Assembly (NCBI RefSeq): GCF_022430545.2
Contig: NZ_CP092488.2
Span: 2,418,001 to 2,482,000 of the forward strand
DNA: 64,000 nucleotides
Direction of reading: 5' to 3'
Origin: Mycobacterium paraterrae
GTDB lineage: Bacteria > Actinomycetota > Actinomycetes > Mycobacteriales > Mycobacteriaceae
Below the pieces are notes generated by a model that did not search any database, was not told where the DNA came from, and worked only from the letters and a program-made list of their open reading frames with translations. The position numbers were made by a program, and so were the translations under genes. Below, piece by piece: positions 1 through 8,855 of this stretch (its first letter is position 1; every line of letters starts with the position of its first letter).

Positions 1-2
1 AG

Positions 3-2180
3 GCGCGCATCCGTCCACTGGGCCGCAGAGCCGTGCACGCGCTGGTCACCGATCGGTTGGGTCATGCGCTGCCACGTCCGATCATGACGCGGATCTACGA
101 GGTATCCGGAGGTAACCCGCTTTTCGCGCTCGAACTCGCTGCCAGCGCGGCCGACGATGTCACGGCCACCGCGATCGACCTGCCGGACAGTCTTGCCGCG
201 CTGGTCCGACGCCGTATCGGCCACGCCGATGACGACGCCGCTGCGGTGCTGTTGGCCACCGCGTGCAGCGCAGCGCCGACAGTGGAGACGCTCGCCCGTG
301 CCACCGACAAGTCGACTGACGACGTCGTCGAGATCCTCGACGCGATGGAACATTCACGCACCATCGTCGTCGACGGACAACGCGTGCGGTTCAGGCATCC
401 GCTGTTCGCCAGCGGGGTGTACACCGACGCCGCTCCGTCGACCCGAAGGGCCATGCATCGCAAGCTCGCCGCCCTGGTCGACCGGCCGGAGGTCAGGGCT
501 CGCCATCTCGCCCTTGCGGCCGCGACCGGAGATGCGGCGGTGCTCGCTGCGCTGGACGCTGCCGCCGACGCGACGATTGCCCAGGGCGCCCCCGCGGTCG
601 CTGCCGAATTGCTGGAATTGGCAATGAAATTGGGCGGGGATGACGTGTGGCGGCGGATCCGCGCCGGCGAGCTGTATTTCCGCGCGGGTTCCATCGCCGC
701 GGCGCGCGCACTTCTGCGGGCGGCGCTCGCCGATGCACCACCCGGGGCATTACGGTGCATGGCGCTGATGTGGCTCGGCGGCGTTCAGGCTTACGACGAC
801 GACATGGCTGGCGCGGTCGAGACCATGACCCAGGCCATCAAGGAGGTCGGCGACAACGCGGTGCTGGGGCTGCTGTGTCGACTGCGGCTGGCGCTGGCGC
901 TCGTGATGACCGATCGCCTGAACGACGCGATCCGCCTGGTCGAGGATGCCGTCGAGCTCGCTGACCAGCTCGGAGTGCCGAGCCTGCAAAGTCAGGCGCG
1001 ATCGATTTGGGTGGCTGGCACCTTTGTCGCCGGGTGGGGCGTCGATTACGAAAAGCTCAAGACTGCACTCGAATTCGAAGATCCACTCAGCGGGGCAACC
1101 ACATTCTTTCGGGCCAGCGCGGTGGAGGCGATGGTCTCCGGATACGTCGGGGCTCTGGACCGTGCCCGCACACAGATGCAGGCAGTGCAAAAGCAAATGC
1201 TCGACGGTGGCACTGAGGTCGACATCATCTGGGCTGCAGTGCATTTAGCCGCGATCGATATCTGGGCGGGTCGTTACCAGGACGCCGCCGACGCAGCCGA
1301 GGAGGCGTTGGAACGCGCGGAGCAGATGGGCGGCAGATTTGCGCTCGTCACCGCGTGGACGCCGCGATGCGCCGTCGCCGCCTATGCCGGGCGGGAGGCC
1401 GAAGCGCGCGGCCTTTGTCAGCTCGCGATCGACACCTCCTACGAGATCGGCGCGCCGCAGATGGCCAAAGAGCCGAGGAGCAGCCTGGCGTTCCTGGAAG
1501 TGTCGCTGGGCAACTACCCGGCGGCGCTCGTGGTGCTCAAGCCCGACCTCGACGCCTTCGACGGCACGGGGGGAACCGAGATCGAAGGTGGCCGGCATCT
1601 GCCGGACGCGATCGAAGCGTTGACCGCGGTCGGTAGAGCGGATGAAGCCGAGCCGCTAGTCGAGGCGCTGGAGCGCAACGGGATTCACCACGACCGGCCA
1701 TGGATGCTGGCGATGGGCGCACGCGGGCGTGGTCACCTGTTTGCCGCACGTGGCGATCTCGGCGGGGCGCAACGCGCGGTCGAGCAGGCCATGGCCCAGC
1801 ACGAGCGGCTACCCATGCCGTTCGAAAAGGCGCGCACGCAACTGCTTTTGGGCCAGGTTCAGCGGCGCCGCCGCCGCAGGCAGGAGGCCACCGCTTCGCT
1901 TCGCGAAGCGCTGGGCACCTTCGAGCGGCTCGGCACACCGCTCTGGGCGGCACGCGCGCAAGCGGACCTGGACCGACTGGACAGCCCCCGCGGCGACGGG
2001 CGGGGGCTCAGCGCCGCCGAGCTGCGCACCGCGAAGCTGGCTGCGGCTGGCCGGTCCAACAAGCAGATCGCGGCCGAACTGTTCATTTCCGAAAAGACCG
2101 TCGAGATGTATCTGAGCGCCGCTTATCGCAAGCTCGGCGTCCGTTCGCGGGCTGGACTTTCCACCGCGCTCGACCTCTGA
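3..2180 (+). CDS. LuxR-family regulator of the large ATP-binding (LAL) type, 5' partial
   Basis: The reading frame is already open at base 3, so the gene starts upstream of the window and its Walker motifs, if present, are not visible. What remains is the end of a signal-transduction ATPase module, a long helical TPR-like middle part rich in Ala/Leu/Glu helices (window residues about 150-620), and a C-terminal LuxR-type helix-turn-helix over the last 60 residues. The recognition region reads SNKQIAAELFISEKTVEMYL, the usual GerE/LuxR pattern. Such proteins are large single-chain regulators; the signal and targets of this one cannot be read from the sequence. It converges on the downstream aldehyde dehydrogenase gene with a hairpin between them. 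Family confident, function unknown. Confidence 0.85.
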   Translation, partial: ARIRPLGRRAVHALVTDRLGHALPRPIMTRIYEVSGGNPLFALELAASAADDVTATAIDLPDSLAALVRRRIGHADDDAAAVLLATACSAAPTVETLARATDKSTDDVVEILDAMEHSRTIVVDGQRVRFRHPLFASGVYTDAAPSTRRAMHRKLAALVDRPEVRARHLALAAATGDAAVLAALDAAADATIAQGAPAVAAELLELAMKLGGDDVWRRIRAGELYFRAGSIAAARALLRAALADAPPGALRCMALMWLGGVQAYDDDMAGAVETMTQAIKEVGDNAVLGLLCRLRLALALVMTDRLNDAIRLVEDAVELADQLGVPSLQSQARSIWVAGTFVAGWGVDYEKLKTALEFEDPLSGATTFFRASAVEAMVSGYVGALDRARTQMQAVQKQMLDGGTEVDIIWAAVHLAAIDIWAGRYQDAADAAEEALERAEQMGGRFALVTAWTPRCAVAAYAGREAEARGLCQLAIDTSYEIGAPQMAKEPRSSLAFLEVSLGNYPAALVVLKPDLDAFDGTGGTEIEGGRHLPDAIEALTAVGRADEAEPLVEALERNGIHHDRPWMLAMGARGRGHLFAARGDLGGAQRAVEQAMAQHERLPMPFEKARTQLLLGQVQRRRRRRQEATASLREALGTFERLGTPLWAARAQADLDRLDSPRGDGRGLSAAELRTAKLAAAGRSNKQIAAELFISEKTVEMYLSAAYRKLGVRSRAGLSTALDL

Positions 2181-2183
2181 AAT

Positions 2184-2217
2184 CGAGTTCGTGCGGCCAG
2201 CCGCGCACACGAGCTCG
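2184..2217. terminator. Hairpin between convergent genes
   Basis: The arms CGAGTTCGTG and CACACGAGCTCG pair over about ten base pairs with one G-U pair. The hairpin lies in the 71-base gap between two converging genes. There is no T-tract, so it is a candidate mycobacterial stem-only terminator acting in both directions. Confidence 0.4.
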
Positions 2218-2251
2218 AACGTCAGGCTGGCCGCACATGCGGCGGCAACGA

Positions 2252-3733
2252 TCAGTCGGCGGTGTAACCCATCGGCATCAGCACGCTCTTCTGCTGGGTG
2301 AAGTGCTCGACGCCTTCGGGCCCGTTTTCGCGGCCGATGCCCGAGTTCTTGTACCCGCCGAACGGACAGCACGGGTCGAACGCGTACCAGTTGATCGCGT
2401 AGGTACCGGTGCGGATCTGTTCGGAGACCTTGATGCCGCGCGGGACATCGGTGGTCCACACGCTGCCGGCCAGCCCGTACGCGGAGTCGTTGGCGATCTT
2501 GATCGCGTCTTCCTCGGTGTCGTAGGCAATGATGCTCAGGACCGGTCCGAAGATCTCCTCCTGCGCGATCGTCATCTTGTTGTCGACGTCGGCGAACACG
2601 GTGGGCTGAATGTAGAAACCGTCGTCCAGGCCCTCGGGACGCTTACCCCCCGTGACCAGGCGTGCGCCCTCTTCCACGCCCTTGGCGATGTATCCCTCGA
2701 CACGGTCGCGCTGTTTCGCCGAGATCAGCGAACCGATTTGCGCGCCCGCGTCCGACGGAGGCCCGACGGGCAGCGAGGCCGCGAAATTGCCGACCGCTTC
2801 GACGATTTCGTCGTAGCGCGAGCGCGGCGCGAGAATGCGGGTCTGGGCCACGCAGGCCTGGCCGGTGTTCATGAGTCCGGAGAACACCAGCATCGGCACG
2901 GCGGACGGCAGGTCGACGTCCTCGAGCAGGATCGCGGCCGACTTGCCACCGAGCTCCAGCGTGCACGGCTTGAGCATCTCGGCAGCGCGCTTGCCGATCT
3001 CCTTGCCCACCGCCGAGCTTCCGGTGAACGAGAAGATGTCGACGTCCGGGTTGGACGTCAGCGCCTGACCGGTCTCGGCGCCGCCGGGAACAATCGACAG
3101 CACACCCTCGGGCAGGCCGGCCTCGGCGAAAGCCTCCGCCAAAGCGTTGGCGCTCAGCGGTGTTTCGGCAGCGGGCTTCAGCACCACCGTGCAGCCCGCC
3201 AGCAACGCCGGGCCCAGCTTGTTGATCGCCAGGAACAGCGGCACGTTCCACGCCACGATCGCGCCGACGACGCCGATCGGTTCCCGGTAGACGATGGTCT
3301 GCCCGTAGCCACCGTTGCGAATCTCTTGCCATTTGACCTGATCGACGGCGGGGCCTGCGAAGAAGTTGAGGCACCCGATGCCGCTCATCCACTGCATGGT
3401 CTCGACGGACATCGGCGGCTGGCCGGTCTCGAGGCCGAGCAGCTTGACGAAGCTGTCCTTGCGCTCCTCCAGCAGCTTGAGGGCGTTGCCGATGACGGCG
3501 GCGCGTTCTTTCGGCGGGGTGGACGGCCACGGGCCGTCGTCGAATGCGGTCCGCGCCGCGGCAATCGCGGCGTTGACGTCGGCCGCCGCCGCCAGCGGCA
3601 CCTTGCCGACGTATTCGCCGGTGGCGGGGCAGTGCACCTCGATGACCTCTGATGTCGACGGCTCAGTCCACTTGCCGCCGATGAAAAGCTTGTCGTACTC
3701 CGTTGTAGCTTGCTTCGTTGCGACGTCAGTCAT
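2252..3733 (-). CDS. NAD-dependent aldehyde dehydrogenase (Rv0223c-like)
   Basis: ALDH-superfamily enzyme of 493 aa that oxidises an aldehyde to the acid with NAD(P). Visible motifs are the cofactor-binding TGSSAVGKEIG (about 238-247), the general-base Glu260 in LELGGKS, and the nucleophile Cys294 in NTGQACVAQT. Length is normal for the family. I chose the ATG at 3733 because the alignment with mycobacterial relatives begins near MTDVATKQ; an upstream ATG at 3772 would add 13 unrelated residues. It is the last gene of the minus-strand block and lies 45 bases from the methyltransferase stop. The physiological substrate is not evident. By gene order it corresponds to Rv0223c. Confidence 0.9.
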   Translation of the reverse strand: MTDVATKQATTEYDKLFIGGKWTEPSTSEVIEVHCPATGEYVGKVPLAAAADVNAAIAAARTAFDDGPWPSTPPKERAAVIGNALKLLEERKDSFVKLLGLETGQPPMSVETMQWMSGIGCLNFFAGPAVDQVKWQEIRNGGYGQTIVYREPIGVVGAIVAWNVPLFLAINKLGPALLAGCTVVLKPAAETPLSANALAEAFAEAGLPEGVLSIVPGGAETGQALTSNPDVDIFSFTGSSAVGKEIGKRAAEMLKPCTLELGGKSAAILLEDVDLPSAVPMLVFSGLMNTGQACVAQTRILAPRSRYDEIVEAVGNFAASLPVGPPSDAGAQIGSLISAKQRDRVEGYIAKGVEEGARLVTGGKRPEGLDDGFYIQPTVFADVDNKMTIAQEEIFGPVLSIIAYDTEEDAIKIANDSAYGLAGSVWTTDVPRGIKVSEQIRTGTYAINWYAFDPCCPFGGYKNSGIGRENGPEGVEHFTQQKSVLMPMGYTAD

Positions 3734-3778
3734 GCACGTCACACTACCCAAGGCGAGCCGAAACGAGAACACGTTTCA

Positions 3779-4546
3779 TTATCGCGGTTGCAGGACAAGC
3801 ACCAGATTGCTCACCAGGAACTCGCGCAGCATCGGGACGCCGGTCAACCACCAGGCCCATTTCGGGTGGTAGCGGGGGAACGCGGCGACCAGCGCGCCGG
3901 TGCTGGCAGCCCAGTCCAGGCCGTCGGCCGCCGAGACCGCGAACAACGACGACCCGTAGTTGTTTTTGGCCGGACGCCCGTGTTTGCGCGCGTAACGCGC
4001 TGCCGCCCGCTCGCCGCCGAGATAGTGGGACACGCCCATTTCGTGGCCGCCGAACGGTCCGAGCCAGACGGTGTAGGACAGCACTGCCAGGCCGCCGGGC
4101 CTGGTGACCCGGAGCATCTCGCCGCCCAGCACCCACGGTCTGGGCACGTGCTCGGCGACGTTCGACGAGAGGCAGATGTCGACGCTGTTGTCGGCGAACG
4201 GCAACGCCAAGCCGGACGCGCGGACGAACGTTCCGGCCTCACGCGCCACCACCGGGCCTGCGGCGTGCATTTCATTCGCGTCTGGCTCGACGCCGACGTA
4301 GTGCAACCCTGCTTCGGTGAATGCCGCGGCGAAATATCCCGGACCGCCACCGACGTCGAGCACGCGGCGCCCAACCGGTGGTTCACCGTGGGCGCCTCGC
4401 CAGAGATCGCTGACCAGGTCGACGGTGTCGGCGGCCAGCGGGCCGTAGAACCGCGGCGGGTCACCCTGTTCGCGGCGAAAGCTCGACAACAGCCGCACCG
4501 AGCGGCGCAGGGTCGCCCGCCGGGCGAACACTCCGGTCACGGCCAC
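3779..4546 (-). CDS. mtrP: Class I SAM-dependent methyltransferase, MtrP/Rv0224c-like
   Basis: A 255-aa Rossmann-fold methyltransferase. Motif I is VLDVGGGPGY (62-71), followed by an acidic GVEPD loop that would hold the SAM ribose and an NVAEHV segment typical of the fold. The C-terminus is hydrophobic (MLREFLVSNLVLVL), suggesting membrane association. From memory, the corynebacterial homologue MtrP is needed for efficient transport of trehalose mycolates; the symbol is transferred on similarity and gene order, and the methylated substrate is unknown. It is divergent from the glycosyltransferase, with only 38 bases between the two starts, so their promoters must overlap. Confidence 0.8.
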   Translation of the reverse strand: MAVTGVFARRATLRRSVRLLSSFRREQGDPPRFYGPLAADTVDLVSDLWRGAHGEPPVGRRVLDVGGGPGYFAAAFTEAGLHYVGVEPDANEMHAAGPVVAREAGTFVRASGLALPFADNSVDICLSSNVAEHVPRPWVLGGEMLRVTRPGGLAVLSYTVWLGPFGGHEMGVSHYLGGERAAARYARKHGRPAKNNYGSSLFAVSAADGLDWAASTGALVAAFPRYHPKWAWWLTGVPMLREFLVSNLVLVLQPR

Positions 4547-4584
4547 CGGCCAACCCTACGTTTGACGCCGGATAGGCTGGCCAG

Positions 4585-5739
4585 ATGTCCGGTGTGCGCT
4601 CGGTGCTGCTTCTGTGCTGGCGCGATACCGGTCATCCGCAGGGCGGCGGCAGCGAGACGTATCTGCAGCGGATCGGCGCGCAGCTGGCCGGCTCCGGCGT
4701 CGACGTCACGCTGCGCACCGCGCGATACCCGGGTGCGGCGCGACGGGAAGTCGTCGACGGTGTCCACATCGACCGCGTCGGCGGGCGCTACTCCGTCTAC
4801 ATCTGGGCGATGCTGGCGATGGCCGCGGCCAGGCTGGGTCTCGGCCCGCTCCGACGCGTCCGGCCCGACGTCGTTGTCGACACCCAGAACGGCCTGCCTT
4901 TTCTTGCCCGGCTGATCTACGGCCCGCGGGTGGTGGTGCTAGTGCACCACTGTCATCGTGAACAGTGGCCGGTGGCGGGCTGGTTCCTCGGGCGTGTCGG
5001 CTGGTTCGTCGAATCGTGGCTGTCGCCGCGGCTGAACCGCCGCAATCAGTACGTGACGGTGTCGCTCCCGTCGGCTCGCGACCTCGTCGGCCTCGGCGTC
5101 CAGAACGAGCGAATCGCCGTCGTCCGCAACGGACTCGACCGGGCTCCCGCTTCGACGTTGACCGGCCCTCGCGCTCCGGCGCCGCGTGTGGTCGTGCTGT
5201 CGCGACTCGTGCCGCACAAGCAGATCGAGGATGCGCTGGACGCGGTGGCCCGGCTGCGGGCCTCGGTACCGGATCTGCACCTCGACGTCGTCGGCGGTGG
5301 TTGGTGGGACCGACGATTGGTCGACCACGCCCGGCAGCTGGGAATCGGCGACGCGGTGACGTTCCACGGGCATGTCGGCGACGAAGCCAAACACGCTGTG
5401 CTGCAACAGGCATGGGTGCACGTCCTGCCTTCCCGCAAAGAGGGCTGGGGGCTGGCGGTGATCGAGGCGGCTCAGCATGGGGTGCCCACCGTCGGCTATC
5501 GGTCGTCGGGGGGGCTTGTCGACTCGATCATCGACGGGGTCACCGGGGTGCTGGTCGACGACCATGCCGGCCTGGTGAACCGGCTCGAGCAGTTGTTGGC
5601 CGACTCGGTGCTGCGTGACGAGCTCGGCGCGAAGGCGCAAGCGCGCAGTGCCGAATTCTCCTGGCGGACAAGCGCGGACGCGATGCGCTCGGTGCTGGAG
5701 TCAGTCGCCGCCGGAGGCCGTGTCACCGGCGTGCTGTGA
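4585..5739 (+). CDS. GT4-type glycosyltransferase (Rv0225-like)
   Basis: A 384-aa GT-B fold glycosyltransferase. The N-terminal domain has a Gly-rich acceptor-side loop (GGGSETYLQ, near 20), and the C-terminal domain carries the retaining EX7E motif at Glu286 to Glu294 (EGWGLAVIE). It would move a sugar from a nucleotide donor to an envelope glycolipid or polysaccharide; donor and acceptor are unknown. The first codon follows the divergent methyltransferase start closely. The 3' end overlaps the converging membrane-protein gene by 39 bases, so the two stop regions are read on both strands. It belongs to the envelope cluster by position. Confidence 0.88.
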   Translation: MSGVRSVLLLCWRDTGHPQGGGSETYLQRIGAQLAGSGVDVTLRTARYPGAARREVVDGVHIDRVGGRYSVYIWAMLAMAAARLGLGPLRRVRPDVVVDTQNGLPFLARLIYGPRVVVLVHHCHREQWPVAGWFLGRVGWFVESWLSPRLNRRNQYVTVSLPSARDLVGLGVQNERIAVVRNGLDRAPASTLTGPRAPAPRVVVLSRLVPHKQIEDALDAVARLRASVPDLHLDVVGGGWWDRRLVDHARQLGIGDAVTFHGHVGDEAKHAVLQQAWVHVLPSRKEGWGLAVIEAAQHGVPTVGYRSSGGLVDSIIDGVTGVLVDDHAGLVNRLEQLLADSVLRDELGAKAQARSAEFSWRTSADAMRSVLESVAAGGRVTGVL

Positions 5740-7425
5740 CATCCCCCTCCTCCTGACCCTGCCCACCGCCAGTCCGACCGCAGAGCCGAGCAGCATCGCC
5801 AGCCATGCCAGATGCGCGACGATGACCACGATCCGCCTGCCCATTGACGCGCCGGTGCTGTTTCCTTCGACGCGGTAGAGCATCAAGTCGGACCCGCGAT
5901 ACGCAACCGGCAGTCGATCGAAAGTCTCTGCGGCCAAGCCGATGTCGCCGGGAGTGCCCAGCTCGACTACCAGCCACCCCACGCCGGCCGCTCGTATCCT
6001 TTCTGGGTCGGCTCCGTTCAGTAGTAGGTCCTGCACTGCACGTGCCCGATCGCCCTCGCCTAGGACGGTCGTCCCAGAGATCGTCAGGTCGCCGGTCGCC
6101 AGCACGTCGGCGCGCAGCCAACGCGGCAACGGATCGAGCACCGGGGCCGGTCCTGACCAGCTGAATCGCCGCATGGTGTCGGCGGGCAACACCGCGACCT
6201 CGGCGGGAGCGCGGTTGATCGCCGCGGCGACGGTGGTCCAATCGGCGGGGTAGCGCACCGAGGTCACCTTCCCGGCTACTCCCCAGGCCAAATCGGGCAA
6301 CGACAGCACCAGCGCCAGACAGCACAGGAGCGCGGCCGGCAACGGGTTCAACCACCGTCGCAATGTGAGCACCGCTGCCGCGGCCGCCAGCGCGTAGCCG
6401 GGCATCGCCAATGCAACCCACTTCTGGGTATCCCGTAAAACGCCCAGCGCGGGCACGGCTTCGACCACGGCGTGTAGGACGGCCAGGCCCGGGCCGGTCG
6501 CCAATGCCGCGGGAATCAACACCGAAACGGCCGCGAGCACCAGCAGCGGTCGCACCGCACGGCACCGCGCCAATGCGACGCAACCGGCGACCACCAGCGC
6601 CAGGAGCGCGACAGCGGACACCACGGCGAAATATGTTGCGCGCGAATCGGGTACCGCATCGCCGTTCCAGATGCCGCCCAAGCTGGCCAGGCTTCCCACA
6701 GTGCCCAGCCCCGGCTCGGCGCGCGCTGCGAAAGCGGCGATACCGGGGGTGTGCGCCCACATGCCCGACGACGCCAACCCGAGCGCGGACGCCGTCAACC
6801 ATGGCAGCGCCGCGACCACCGCCACCCCCACCGTGATTGCGGCGCAACGCCGGCGTGGGAAGCTCCCGGGGATCGCGGCGCAGGTCAGCCCGACGATCGC
6901 GGCGAGAATCAGCCCGGTGGGGGTCAGTCCAGCCAACGCAACCCAGAACGCCAGCGTGAGAACCGTTGGCCACGAGGATTTTTCGGCCACTCGCAGCGAT
7001 GCGACCGTTGTCGCCACCCAGGGAAGACAGCCATACCCGAGTAGCAGGCTCCAATGGCCCTGCAGTAGTCGCTCGCCGACATAGGGGTTCCAGATGGCTA
7101 CCGTGGTCGCGGTGAACTGGCCTCCCACACCGGATTTCGGCACCAGCGCCGCGGCCAGTCGACCCGCGCCCCACCCGGCCAGAAACAGGCCCAGCACGAG
7201 CAGGGCCTTCACCACGATGCCGCCGTCTATGCAATGCGAAGCCAGCGCGACCGCAAAGTCTTGCGGTGTGGCCCGAGGGGCCGACATCAGGCCCAGTGCG
7301 CTATCGGTCAGATATGACGTCGGCGTGGAGGCTGCGTCGCGCAGCAACAGGTAGCCGGGGCTCAGCAACGGCGCCGCGACCAGCAGCGTCAACGCGAGCG
7401 CGTACCCGGGCCGAAACCAGCGCAC
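5701..7425 (-). CDS. Polytopic membrane protein (Rv0226c-like)
   Basis: A 574-aa integral membrane protein with roughly a dozen hydrophobic segments spread along the chain and a short basic C-terminus. A loop with SYLTDSALGL and a PYVGERLLQGHW segment after the second span resembles extracytoplasmic loops of large envelope membrane proteins. No catalytic motif can be assigned with confidence. It lies 12 bases downstream of the pgfA-like gene and is presumably co-transcribed with it; the conserved neighbourhood suggests a role in mycolate or lipoglycan export or assembly. Its 3' end overlaps the GT4 gene. Confidence 0.75.
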   Translation of the reverse strand: MRWFRPGYALALTLLVAAPLLSPGYLLLRDAASTPTSYLTDSALGLMSAPRATPQDFAVALASHCIDGGIVVKALLVLGLFLAGWGAGRLAAALVPKSGVGGQFTATTVAIWNPYVGERLLQGHWSLLLGYGCLPWVATTVASLRVAEKSSWPTVLTLAFWVALAGLTPTGLILAAIVGLTCAAIPGSFPRRRCAAITVGVAVVAALPWLTASALGLASSGMWAHTPGIAAFAARAEPGLGTVGSLASLGGIWNGDAVPDSRATYFAVVSAVALLALVVAGCVALARCRAVRPLLVLAAVSVLIPAALATGPGLAVLHAVVEAVPALGVLRDTQKWVALAMPGYALAAAAAVLTLRRWLNPLPAALLCCLALVLSLPDLAWGVAGKVTSVRYPADWTTVAAAINRAPAEVAVLPADTMRRFSWSGPAPVLDPLPRWLRADVLATGDLTISGTTVLGEGDRARAVQDLLLNGADPERIRAAGVGWLVVELGTPGDIGLAAETFDRLPVAYRGSDLMLYRVEGNSTGASMGRRIVVIVAHLAWLAMLLGSAVGLAVGRVRRRGMSQHAGDTASGGD

Positions 7426-7437
7426 GCTGGGAGCTAG

Positions 7438-8682
7438 CTAAGCGAGATCGGGCGGTCCAGACGTCGGCGGACCTCCCGTACTCGACGGGCCGTCGCGCTT
7501 GACGTCCTTGGGTGGCGTGGGAATCTTCTCGGTCTCCGCCTCGGCGCCGGGTACCCGCGCCGGCGGCGGCTCTCCGCGACCGAAGAAGCCATGCTCGTCG
7601 TCGTCCGAATCCGATTCCGTCAGCGCGGTTTCGGTCCGCAGACTGAAGGACCCCAGCAGCAGTCCACCGATCAGCGCGATCACCCCGGCGGCGGTGAACG
7701 TGATGGGCAGCACTCGCGACCACAGCGCCAACCGGTCACGCTCGTTGCGCGCGGAGTTCACCTGCGACTCGACTGTCTCCTCGGTCGAGGTGACCTTGTA
7801 ATCGGCCAGTGTCACCTCGGGCTTCAACGCATCACGCGCGTAGTAGTGGTTGGCCCGCTCCTGCTTTTTGACGATCGTCCCCGACTCGGGGTCTACCCAG
7901 AACGTCCGTTGCGCGGCGTAATAGCGCGTCAACGTGATCTTTTCCTCTGGGTCGCCAGGCAGACCCCACATCTCGGCGGTGTTGGTGACCTTGCTGTCGG
8001 CATCGTCGGCGTACAGCGACGGGTACCTGACCGGCTCGGCGAGTTTGCCGTCGGCGTCGTAGCCGACGTCTTGGGTGAATTTGTAGGCGGTCAGACCGTT
8101 GACGTCTTCTTCACCGTTGTAGTTGGCCTCGAAAGCCTTCTGCGCGATCGGGTCGAAGTAGGGGTACGACCGCTTCTCGGTGTGGAACGGGAACCGGTAG
8201 GACAGTCCCTCGTGGGGGAGCGCGATGTTGGTGGCCGGGCTTTCGTCTTTGAACCCGCGTGGCTTCTGCACCGCGCCGCCGGGATGAGTGTCGTCGGACA
8301 CCGCCGAGGCGGTCTTCCGGTTGAGGGTGACCGTGTCGACCAGCGCGAGCAGCAGACCGGAGTCTTTCTGCTTGTCGCTGCGCCGCAGCGTGCTGCCCAC
8401 CTGGAACGTCACGACGTCGGCGTTGGCGGGGGATTCGACGTCGATCTGCTGCTGCGCCACCACCGGTACGTTCTTGTCGACGACGAGCTTGGGGCTGTAC
8501 AACGAAGCCGGGTCGACGACCGTGCCGTTGCCCTCACCGATCAAGGTGGCGTCGACGTCGAGCGGAATCTTCGTAATCCGGCTACCGGTATACGTCCACA
8601 GCAACAACGCGGCGATCAACAACGCTGCCCCGAGCCCCATGATCCCGCACGCGGCCATCCGCAACATGACTGCTCGGTTCAC
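7438..8682 (-). CDS. pgfA: DUF3068 periplasmic/membrane protein, PgfA-like (Rv0227c homologue)
   Basis: A 414-aa protein with one N-terminal membrane anchor (about 10-30), a large extracytoplasmic DUF3068 domain, a second membrane span (about 322-345) and an acidic, proline-rich cytoplasmic tail. It starts with GTG behind a strong GGAGGAGG ribosome site. From memory, the M. smegmatis homologue PgfA is essential, works with MmpL3 in trehalose monomycolate trafficking and sets polar growth; the symbol is transferred on similarity and gene order. It is first in a minus-strand pair with the 5701-7425 membrane protein and diverges from the acyltransferase across 173 bases. Confidence 0.8.
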   Translation of the reverse strand: MNRAVMLRMAACGIMGLGAALLIAALLLWTYTGSRITKIPLDVDATLIGEGNGTVVDPASLYSPKLVVDKNVPVVAQQQIDVESPANADVVTFQVGSTLRRSDKQKDSGLLLALVDTVTLNRKTASAVSDDTHPGGAVQKPRGFKDESPATNIALPHEGLSYRFPFHTEKRSYPYFDPIAQKAFEANYNGEEDVNGLTAYKFTQDVGYDADGKLAEPVRYPSLYADDADSKVTNTAEMWGLPGDPEEKITLTRYYAAQRTFWVDPESGTIVKKQERANHYYARDALKPEVTLADYKVTSTEETVESQVNSARNERDRLALWSRVLPITFTAAGVIALIGGLLLGSFSLRTETALTESDSDDDEHGFFGRGEPPPARVPGAEAETEKIPTPPKDVKRDGPSSTGGPPTSGPPDLA

Positions 8683-8855
8683 GCTGCCGTGACCTCCTCC
8701 TGGTCTCGTCCGGTGCTGGTACCCCGGGCTACCTGGGGTTACACCCGCCTACCGCGCGGCGGCGAAGCAAAACTCGTTCGACCCTAACAGCAATGTTTAA
8801 GGCGGCCGTTTATGTCTCGGAGGCAGCTAAAACGCGCGCCGGGCAGACTGTCGCT

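Noticed and set aside
1700..3652. 650-aa plus-strand frame
   Set aside because: It is antisense to the aldehyde dehydrogenase and overlaps the LuxR gene; composition is that of a shadow frame and no domain is recognisable.
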